A stretch of 64,000 bases of DNA, taken from contig NZ_FNCC01000001.1 in assembly GCF_900100955.1 (NCBI RefSeq), positions 744,001 to 808,000 of the forward strand. The letters are read 5' to 3'. This document shows, one piece after another, positions 26,562 to 33,468 of the stretch. The notes below the pieces were generated by a model. It saw nothing but the letters and a program-made list of their open reading frames with translations, did not search any database and was not told the origin of the DNA. This stretch comes from Lentzea fradiae. Its GTDB lineage: Bacteria > Actinomycetota > Actinomycetes > Mycobacteriales > Pseudonocardiaceae. The translations under genes were made by a program, and so were the position numbers. How positions within the stretch are numbered: position 1 is the first letter of the stretch; each line of letters opens with the position of its first letter.

Positions 26562-28028
26562 TCAGCGTTCCTGTCGGGCCAGCCCCAGCCGCGGCTCGGT
26601 GACCACGTACAGCTCGGAGGACCGCACGTCCTCCGGCGTGAAGAAGCCCATCTTCCCGGAGTTGAACAGCTTGAACCTGGCCTGCGTCAGCTCGTCCTGA
26701 CCGACCTGCATGGTGACCGGCCGACCGCCGGCCGGGCGCTTCCGCCGCACCGACACCATGTGCGAGTGGGCCCTGGTGACCGCCTCCAGCGCGACCTCCA
26801 GCGTCATCCTGGCGTCGCGCAGGTCCTCGATCCCGGAGACGATCTCGGTGAACGCCTGCTTCATGTCCGCGTCGGTGCAGTCCCGGCGGGTGAGGCGCTG
26901 CGCCTCCCAGAAGTACGACTCCTTGCCCCGGTACTGCTGGTACAGGTTCGAGATGACCACCAGGTAGCGGAGGTAGGCGTTGCGGTAGGTCTCCTCGTAG
27001 TGGTCCGACGCGACCTGCTCGCTGAACTCACCCCGCACGGTGCTGGCCAGGCAGGCCGCTGCGAGCGTCGCGCTGTACATCGCCAGGTGCACGCCGGTGG
27101 AGAGCAGGGGGTCGAGGAAGCACGCGGAGTCGCCGCAGAGGTAGTAGCCGGGACCGCAGAACCGGTCGGCGGTGTAGGAGTAGTCCTGTTCGACGCGCAA
27201 CGGCGAGACCCGCTCGGCCGACGACAGCAGATCGCCGACCAGCGGGCACTCCTCGAGACCGATGCGGTAGATCTGCTCGACGTCGAGCCCGCTGTCGCGC
27301 TTGGCCTTGAAGTCCGTCTGGTGCGTCACCAGTCCGACGCTGAGGCGGTCGTCGTGCAGCGGAATTCCCCACAGCCACCCGTGGGGGACGGAAGAGACCG
27401 CGATCGCGCCCTTGGGACCGATCGGCAACTCTTTCGCGCCGGACCAGTAGCCCCAGACGGCGACGTTTTTGAAAGTCTCGTGGAAACGACGTGAGCGCAG
27501 GTGCCGGTTCACCATCAGGCCCGCCCGGCCCGAAGCGTCGATGAGATGGTCGAACGCCATTTCCCGCTCGCCGGCACTGCCGTCGGCCGGACGCCACACG
27601 GCCGCGCGCGGACGGTCGCCGTCGAACTCGATTCGTTTCACCTCCGCGCCCTCCACGACCTTCACGCCCTGGCTCTTCGCGTGTTCCAGCAGGAGGTGGT
27701 CGAAATCGGCGCGGGTGACCTGGTACGAATAGTCGGCCTCCCATCCGGGGAGGTCGCCGAAGGTGAGGTCCCACGCCTCGTTGCCCCACGAGAAATGGCC
27801 TCCGCCCTTGAACTGGAAGCCGAACGCCTCGACCTTCTCGCGCGCGCCGATCAGGTCCAGGACGGGCAGCAGGGCGGGAAGGAGCGACTCGCCGATGTGA
27901 TAGCGCGGGAAGACCTCCTTCTCCAGCAGCGTCACGTCGAGCCCTTCACGGGCGAGCAAGGTGGCGGCGGTGGACCCCGCCGGACCGCCGCCGACCACCA
28001 GAACGCGAACCGCGCCGAACGTCGTCAT
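26562..28028 (-). CDS. Flavin-dependent halogenase-like FAD oxidoreductase
   Basis: The 488-residue protein has an FAD fold (GGGPAGST, 13-20), the flavin halogenase motif WxWxIP (GWLWGIP, 217-223) and FxxPxxSxG (FLDPLLSTG, 304-312). The segment FPRYHIGESLLPALLPVLDLIGA is typical of the phenol/pyrrole-type branch (PltA/CmlS-like) rather than tryptophan halogenases. These enzymes use FADH2, oxygen and chloride/bromide, and many act on carrier-bound substrates. No flavin reductase or biosynthetic partner is adjacent. The ATG at 28028 is preferred because GGGGACA lies 8 bases upstream; a GTG at 28043 is also possible. It could instead be a halogenase-related oxygenase. Confidence 0.78.
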   Translation of the reverse strand: MTTFGAVRVLVVGGGPAGSTAATLLAREGLDVTLLEKEVFPRYHIGESLLPALLPVLDLIGAREKVEAFGFQFKGGGHFSWGNEAWDLTFGDLPGWEADYSYQVTRADFDHLLLEHAKSQGVKVVEGAEVKRIEFDGDRPRAAVWRPADGSAGEREMAFDHLIDASGRAGLMVNRHLRSRRFHETFKNVAVWGYWSGAKELPIGPKGAIAVSSVPHGWLWGIPLHDDRLSVGLVTHQTDFKAKRDSGLDVEQIYRIGLEECPLVGDLLSSAERVSPLRVEQDYSYTADRFCGPGYYLCGDSACFLDPLLSTGVHLAMYSATLAAACLASTVRGEFSEQVASDHYEETYRNAYLRYLVVISNLYQQYRGKESYFWEAQRLTRRDCTDADMKQAFTEIVSGIEDLRDARMTLEVALEAVTRAHSHMVSVRRKRPAGGRPVTMQVGQDELTQARFKLFNSGKMGFFTPEDVRSSELYVVTEPRLGLARQER

Positions 28029-28122
28029 TCGAGTTGTCCCCACGATAGGCGGTCGAAGGCGTATTCCGGGCGGTGCCCGTTCATGGCTTTTCCGCGGACC
28101 GGCTCAAGCCGCTCCGTCGCCA

Positions 28123-28151
28123 TTTATAGCCCGGCCGGCCAAGGCGAACAA
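28123..28151 (-). promoter_or_regulatory. Sigma-70-type promoter of the halogenase-like gene
   Basis: On the minus strand TTGTTC (28146-28151) and TATAAA (28123-28128) are separated by exactly 17 bases, in an otherwise GC-rich gap. Transcription would start about 28115, giving a leader of about 90 bases. This is the best promoter match in the window. Confidence 0.6.
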
Positions 28152-28435
28152 CGCCGATCGCCTGATCGGGGAAACCGCGGCACCGTCAAGGTGAACGTCA
28201 ATGGCGAAACGGCAACCGGACCTCGCCCGATTTCCACTGAACCGGTCATTGCGGCGGCACGTTCGTGGTCTGGTGAACACTCCGGCCGGAGAGGCTCTCC
28301 CGAACGGCCGGGAGTCCCCGTTTTTCACCGACGGGCAAAGGTGAGGTCAGGGCCGGGACCGCATGTGCTGCCCTGGTGTGCACCATCGGCTCCATGCCGT
28401 TTTCCCCGTGGTGCGCCGGTGCTCTACTCGCCGTC

Positions 28436-29593
28436 ATGAACGATGACATCGCACGCCGGCCGCGTCACGTGCCCTGGATGGCGGTGGCGATGGCGCTCTC
28501 GGTCACCGCGGCCGTGCTCGGTCCCGCGCAGCCCTCGAAGGGCGGCACCGAGCCGCCGGTGGAGCGGGAGGAACCGGCCGACGTGCTGGACCTGCCCGCA
28601 CCGGCGGGGGAGCAGGGTGAGGTCCGGCGGCTGCCCGACGCCGGTGTCGCTCCCGCCGGCATCGCTCCCGTCGGCAGGGTGGAACCGGCCGTCAACGGTC
28701 CGGTGGCGGGAATTCCCGCCACTCTCCACACCGCCTACCAGAAAGCCGCGCTGCGGCTCGCTCAGTCACAGCCGGAGTGCCGCCTTCCCGCCACGCTGCT
28801 GGCCGCGATCGGGAAGGTCGAGTCCGACCACGCGCGCGGCGGCCGGGTCGACGCCACGGGCAGGACGCTGAGCCCGATCATCGGCCTGCGGCTCGACGGC
28901 AGTCCCGGGCTGGCGGCGATCCGCGACACGGACGGCGGCGCGTACGACGGTGACGTGACGTGGGACCGCGCTGTGGGGCCCATGCAGTTCATCCCCGGCA
29001 CTTGGCGCCGGTGGGCGTCCGACGGAAACGGTGACGGCAAAAGCGATCCGCACAACGTCCATGACGCCACCGTCGCGGCCGGACGGTATCTCTGCGCGAA
29101 CGGCAGGGACCTCTCCACCGCCGCCGGGTTGCGGTCAGGAGTGTTGAGCTACAACCATTCCGAGCACTACCTGAACACCGTCCGGCAGTGGATGGAGCTG
29201 TACCGCAAGGGTGTCTCGGCGATGCCGGACACGACGGCGGCGGCGGAGGAGGTCGTCGCGGCGCCCGAGCCGGTCAAGCCCGCGCCGGACGTCATCGCCT
29301 TGCCCACCCCCGTTCCCCCGCCTCCTGTCACGCTTCCTCCCGCGCCGCAGCTCCCCGCCGATCCGCCTCCTGCCGCGGAAGTGCCCGCACCGGGGCCGGC
29401 CACGCCCGTCCGGTCACCCGACGCTGCGCTTGCGCAACTGGTCGAGGGCACTCTGGGCACGACGGTGTGCGTGGTCAACGGGGTGGTCGTGCACGTGACC
29501 GAGCAGGCGACCGGGCTTCTGGGCGGGCTGCTGGGACTTCCGCTGCTCCCCGCCGGTCCGGCCGACCGCGAGCAGTGCCTGCCTCCCCGCTGA
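28436..29593 (+). CDS. Secreted lytic transglycosylase (MltB/SLT-like)
   Basis: The 385-residue protein has an N-terminal membrane or signal segment (VPWMAVAMALSVTAAVLG), a Pro-rich spacer, then a lysozyme-like domain with the catalytic Glu in LLAAIGKVESDHARGG (about residue 129) and AVGPMQFIPGTWRRWASDGNGDG, typical of actinobacterial lytic transglycosylases. A long Pro/Ala tail (ALPTPVPPPPVTLPPAPQ) follows, ending near two Cys-containing strands. It cleaves cell-wall glycan strands outside the membrane. The ATG at 28436 lacks a strong ribosome site; GTG 28376 is an alternative. The last 180 bases overlap the antisense end of the PucR-type gene. Confidence 0.83.
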   Translation: MNDDIARRPRHVPWMAVAMALSVTAAVLGPAQPSKGGTEPPVEREEPADVLDLPAPAGEQGEVRRLPDAGVAPAGIAPVGRVEPAVNGPVAGIPATLHTAYQKAALRLAQSQPECRLPATLLAAIGKVESDHARGGRVDATGRTLSPIIGLRLDGSPGLAAIRDTDGGAYDGDVTWDRAVGPMQFIPGTWRRWASDGNGDGKSDPHNVHDATVAAGRYLCANGRDLSTAAGLRSGVLSYNHSEHYLNTVRQWMELYRKGVSAMPDTTAAAEEVVAAPEPVKPAPDVIALPTPVPPPPVTLPPAPQLPADPPPAAEVPAPGPATPVRSPDAALAQLVEGTLGTTVCVVNGVVVHVTEQATGLLGGLLGLPLLPAGPADREQCLPPR

Positions 29594-31186
29594 CGGTCTC
29601 CCGGTGCCAGGCAGGGCGGCCGGTGCCGGGTGGGACTGCCTCAGCAACAGGCGCACGGCGAGGTGCAGGCCGAGCCGCTCGTCCGGGTCGGTCAGGTCGA
29701 CCGGGACCAGCGAACGGATGCGGTCCAGGCGTTGCAGCACGGTGTTGCGGTGGATTCCCAGGTCCACCGCGGTACCGGTCGCGGACGACTGCCTGTCCAA
29801 ATAGGACGCCAGCGTGCGCAGCAGCTGTCCTGACGGGTCCGCGGTGAGCAGAGGGCCGAGCAGCTGCCGCGCGAAGCCGAGCTGGGCGTCGGTGACGTAG
29901 TGGTGGATCAGCAACCGGGTGGCGCTGGAGCTGCCGACCCGTTCCACCGCACCGGGTTCCTCCCGCGTGCGGGCCACGGCGCAGGCGAGCCGGGCGTCGA
30001 CCAGGGAGTCGCGGATTCCCGCTGTGCCTTCGCCCGGAGCCCCGATCCCGGCGCGCATCCGCACACCCTCACAGGACCGTTCCACCTCCAGCAGCGCGGT
30101 GCGCAGAGCCGTCAGGGTTCTGGCCTCCTGCTCGTCGTCGAGATCTGTCAGCCAGAACGACCACCCGTCCCCGTCCGGCAGCGGGGTCGACGTCCGGTCG
30201 ATCGACACGAGCGCCTCGCCGAGCCGGTAGGAGAGGAACGACGGCGTCACGTCGCCCCCGTCCGCGCGCACGTGCACCCCGGTGTGCACGCCGTCGAGCC
30301 GCCAGCCGGCGGCGGTGGCGCGTTCCAGCACGTACGCGGCCGGTGCCTCCGCCTCGTCGAGAAGCCTGGTGAGCAGCGCGGCGCGTTTGCCGCCTTCCCG
30401 TTCCAGGGTCAGCGAGACCGTCGCGAGGTAGGCGACGAACGCCCAGGCCGCCACGACCAGAGCCTGGCTCACCGTCCTGGCGAGGGCGGGCACCGCCGGG
30501 ACCACGGCGGCGATCCTGAGGTTCACCGGGCTCGCGGGGGCGAGCCGGATCGGCTGGACGACCAGCAGGGAGTCCTCGTCGACCGCGTGCACCTGCTGCC
30601 GCGCCGACCTGCCGCGCAGGCCGCGGGGCAGGTCGCGCAACGCTTGTGCGGGAAGGTTTCCCGCCACCACGCGGAGCTGGGTGTCGACCACGCCGACCGG
30701 CAGGCGCAGCACCGTCGTCAGCACGCGGATCATGCCCTCGGCGTCGGTGAGGTTCTGGTGCAGCCTGCGGGTCACCATGCCGATCACCGCGGCGTCGGCG
30801 GAGGTGGTGGCGGGCAGGAGGAGGTTCATGATCGCGACGATCCGCTCGGGACTGTCCCCGGCGTCCGTCAGCACGACCGCGACGTCCAGGTGGTTCGCCA
30901 GCGCGAGCACGGCGGGAGGCACCGACTCCGGGCGGCCGGGCACGAGCAGACCGGCCGCCCGCCGTTCGGCGGCGAGCCGCAGCGCCGTGACGAAACCGGG
31001 TTCGTCGGCGGCCAGCGACGGGTCGTCGGAGCACACGAGCGTGCCCGGTCCGACCTCACCGATCTCCTCGATGCCCGCCACCGCGGCGGCCGTGGCGATC
31101 GGACGGTCCGACAAGCGTTCCGCCGTCACCGCGACGTGGTCGCCGCCACAACCGAAAGCGAGCAGGTCTCGCAACGTCAACGGCAT
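29414..31186 (-). CDS. PucR-family transcriptional regulator
   Basis: The 590-residue protein starts MPLTLRDLLAFG after a strong GGGAGG. Residues 1-125 form the PucR ligand domain (GPGTLVC, VPPAVLALANHLDVAVVLTD), a GGDEF-like CdaR middle follows (LEVERSCEGVRMRAGIG), and the C-terminal HTH_30 domain is LLRTLASYLDRQSSATGTAVDLGIHRNTVLQRLDRIRSL. After the normal end of this domain (around LAVRLLLRQ, about 29637) the frame continues for some 74 residues of composition-biased sequence, antisense to the transglycosylase gene. This suggests loss of the original stop. PucR/CdaR proteins activate catabolic genes; the target is unknown. Confidence 0.85.
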   Translation of the reverse strand: MPLTLRDLLAFGCGGDHVAVTAERLSDRPIATAAAVAGIEEIGEVGPGTLVCSDDPSLAADEPGFVTALRLAAERRAAGLLVPGRPESVPPAVLALANHLDVAVVLTDAGDSPERIVAIMNLLLPATTSADAAVIGMVTRRLHQNLTDAEGMIRVLTTVLRLPVGVVDTQLRVVAGNLPAQALRDLPRGLRGRSARQQVHAVDEDSLLVVQPIRLAPASPVNLRIAAVVPAVPALARTVSQALVVAAWAFVAYLATVSLTLEREGGKRAALLTRLLDEAEAPAAYVLERATAAGWRLDGVHTGVHVRADGGDVTPSFLSYRLGEALVSIDRTSTPLPDGDGWSFWLTDLDDEQEARTLTALRTALLEVERSCEGVRMRAGIGAPGEGTAGIRDSLVDARLACAVARTREEPGAVERVGSSSATRLLIHHYVTDAQLGFARQLLGPLLTADPSGQLLRTLASYLDRQSSATGTAVDLGIHRNTVLQRLDRIRSLVPVDLTDPDERLGLHLAVRLLLRQSHPAPAALPGTGRPSAGRQALLAVGRTGGEQRKSQQPAQKPGRLLGHVHDHPVDHAHRRAQSALDQLRKRSVG

Positions 31187-31211
31187 GTCGCCTCCCGGCA
31201 GCGTAGGACAA

Positions 31212-31233
31212 CCCGGCCACCCTGGTGACCGGG
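31212..31233. promoter_or_regulatory. Imperfect palindrome upstream of the PucR-type gene
   Basis: CCCGG-CCACC-CT-GGTGA-CCGGG (22 bases) is a near-perfect dyad 26 bases before the PucR start. It may be an autoregulatory operator or the terminator of a minus-strand message; position favours the operator. Confidence 0.35.
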
Positions 31234-31310
31234 TGCGCTCGGAAGCCGTTACTTCCACTGGGGAAACGACAAATCGGTCGTCCGGTTACGGCGGATCCCG
31301 GCGTCACCGC

Positions 31311-31934
31311 TCAGATCAGCCCTTCCTTCAAGGCGAACGCGACCGCGTGGGTGCGGTTGCGGAGCTGGAAGCGGTTGACCACGTCGTGCAGCGCGTTCTT
31401 GATCGTGCGTTCGGAGTAGGAGAGTTGGGCCGCGATCTCCTTGACCTCCATGCCCTGCGCGATCATCCGCAGCACGGACGCCTCCCGTTCGGACAACCCG
31501 GTGAACTTCAGGCCCTTCGGCGCGAGCACCTGGTTCTGCAGCCTGCTCACCTGGGCCAGCAGCCTGCCGACGAGCTTCGGCGAGAGCACGCCGCTCATCT
31601 CGGTGGCCTGGGTGACCGCCGACACCAGCCGTTCGGGAGTCGCCTCCGCCCGCGCGACGACGCCGCGCGCACCGGCCTCGATCGCGGACAGCAGGGCGCC
31701 GTCGTCGATGACGGACAGCACGAGGATCACCTGGCCGCCCGAGCGCGCTCTCACCTCGCGCACGAGGCGCAGGACGTTGTCGTCGGCGATGTCGTTGACC
31801 ACGACGGACACCACCTGCGGACCGAGGTCGTCTCCCGCCACCAGCTCGATCTCCTGACGTGACCTCAGCTGGGCGGTGACCCCGGTCTTCAGGATGGGGT
31901 CGGTGGACGTCACGTGAACGGGAATCCGGCGCAT
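31311..31934 (-). CDS. LuxR-type response regulator-like transcription factor
   Basis: The 207-residue protein (ATG at 31934 after AGGAGGA) has a receiver-like N-terminal half (about 1-125) and a LuxR/FixJ helix-turn-helix: GLSEREASVLRMIAQGMEVKEIAAQLSYSERTIKNALHDVVNRFQLRNRTHAV. The receiver is divergent: the acidic pair near the N-terminus is weak (HVTSTDPILK) and the phospho-acceptor strand reads VVVNDIADDN, so phosphorylation is uncertain. No histidine kinase gene is adjacent. It lies at the edge of the eCIS locus on the same strand as the structural genes, and could regulate either side. Confidence 0.85.
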   Translation of the reverse strand: MRRIPVHVTSTDPILKTGVTAQLRSRQEIELVAGDDLGPQVVSVVVNDIADDNVLRLVREVRARSGGQVILVLSVIDDGALLSAIEAGARGVVARAEATPERLVSAVTQATEMSGVLSPKLVGRLLAQVSRLQNQVLAPKGLKFTGLSEREASVLRMIAQGMEVKEIAAQLSYSERTIKNALHDVVNRFQLRNRTHAVAFALKEGLI

Positions 31935-32026
31935 GTCTCCTCCTGGGCTCCACGAGATCGCTTGCCGCGTCACCACTGTGGCGGGCGCGCTCAACGCGGG
32001 CTCAACACCGGAGTCGCCGGCCGGTC

Positions 32027-33277
32027 TCAGCGGACGAGCGCCACCGTGAACTCCCCGGACGGAGTGCAGGGATCACGCTGGTTGGTGCAGGAGACGGCGA
32101 GGGTGACGCGGTCGCCGGGCGCGAGGAGGGGAGGGTCGTCGGGAACGAACACGGCGGGGGCGTTGCCGTCCCTGTTGACGACGGCGAGGTCGACGACGCC
32201 GATCACCGCGGACTCGTGCATGATCCGCAGGACACCGGTGTCCGCGCGGGGGTTGCGCAGCTTCACCGACATCACCCGCCGCCGCGGTCCGTCCGGCACG
32301 ACGTAGGAGAACCGCTGCGGCCCGCCGCCCACGTTGGGGAACACCTGGGTGTCGATCACGAACGTGGAGGTGACCGGTGCGGGCGCGGAGCTCGTCACCG
32401 CGGGCGCGGCGGGCACGACCGGCGCGCGGGTGGTCGTGGCCGCCGCCGTCGAGGACGGGACCGGGGACGACGTGGTGGAGCTGGGGGCGGAGCTCGCCGT
32501 CGTCGTCCTGGTCGGCGCGGGACCCGCGATCGTCGCGGGACGCTGGCGCAGGATCATCGTGACGATGATCACCAGCACCATCAGCAGGCCGAACAGGATG
32601 GAGACCAGCCAGAACACCCGCTGGGGGACCAGCGCGCGCTGGTCGTAGGCCGCCTCGATCTCGATCGGCGGCGAGTCGGGGACCAGCACGCGGATGGTGA
32701 AGGGCAGGTGTTTGTCCTCGCCCTTCCAGAAGTACTTGTGCGGCCGTGCGCGGATGCGGGCGAACGACGTCGTCCCCGGCGCGAGCTCGGGGTAGGAGGG
32801 GGAGACCCGGAAGGACAACAGCGCGTCTGCGTCCACACAGGACACTTCTACGCGGAACGGGTGATTGCCCAGGTTGTCCAGCGCCACGGTGTGCTTGCCG
32901 GACCTACGCCCAGTGGACGTGACCGGCACGACGGCCGCCTCCACCTCCACGAACGGCTCAACGGTGACCGTTCCTTCCTGGACGATCGAGCCGCCGGGGT
33001 CCTCGCGGGACGTGACCTGGAGCGCGAAGGGGTGCTCACCGGAGCGGACCTCGTGCGACCGGGGCGGCAGGAACGTCAGCTCGACGCTGACCTCCTGCTG
33101 CGGCAACAGGTTGACCACGGACGGCCGGACCTGCGTCCAGTCCGCCGCCGTGCCCCTGACCGAGAAGGCGAACTGGTCGACGACCGCCGAGTTGTTGCGC
33201 ACCACCACGTGGCATCGTCCGGCACCGCCCGGTGCCACCACGACCTCGGGCGTGCGGAGAGTGGCGCTGACTGCCAT
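32027..33277 (-). CDS. eCIS-linked single-pass membrane protein with Ig-like N-terminal domains
   Basis: The 416-residue protein has two beta-sandwich segments before the membrane (VVVAPGGAGRCHVVVRNNSA and a second near FVEVEAAVVPVTSTGRRSG, about 1-235). One transmembrane helix follows (VFWLVSILFGLLMVLVIIVTMIL), then a Thr/Ser/Pro/Ala linker and a C-terminal beta domain with a Cys pair (VSCTNQRDPC). Without a signal peptide, the N-terminal part should be cytoplasmic and the C-terminal part outside. I recall similar proteins, sometimes named hydrolytic protein, in actinomycete eCIS loci. No enzymatic motif is visible. A role in tethering or sensing for the injection system is inferred. Confidence 0.65.
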   Translation of the reverse strand: MAVSATLRTPEVVVAPGGAGRCHVVVRNNSAVVDQFAFSVRGTAADWTQVRPSVVNLLPQQEVSVELTFLPPRSHEVRSGEHPFALQVTSREDPGGSIVQEGTVTVEPFVEVEAAVVPVTSTGRRSGKHTVALDNLGNHPFRVEVSCVDADALLSFRVSPSYPELAPGTTSFARIRARPHKYFWKGEDKHLPFTIRVLVPDSPPIEIEAAYDQRALVPQRVFWLVSILFGLLMVLVIIVTMILRQRPATIAGPAPTRTTTASSAPSSTTSSPVPSSTAAATTTRAPVVPAAPAVTSSAPAPVTSTFVIDTQVFPNVGGGPQRFSYVVPDGPRRRVMSVKLRNPRADTGVLRIMHESAVIGVVDLAVVNRDGNAPAVFVPDDPPLLAPGDRVTLAVSCTNQRDPCTPSGEFTVALVR

Positions 33278-33468
33278 GCCGACAGCGTGACGCAACTCCG
33301 TGCGGCGGTCAGGGCCGCGACGGCCTGACACCGGGACACCGGAGCCGTTCACCCCGGGGCAGCGAAGTGTGCCCGAGTGGACTCGATGTGCGACCTGCCC
33401 CGTCCGGTGGGAGCGGTATGGGCACTTTGCCGCGTGAGGTCGCGGGCGATCGGCGGGATCGTTCAGCC

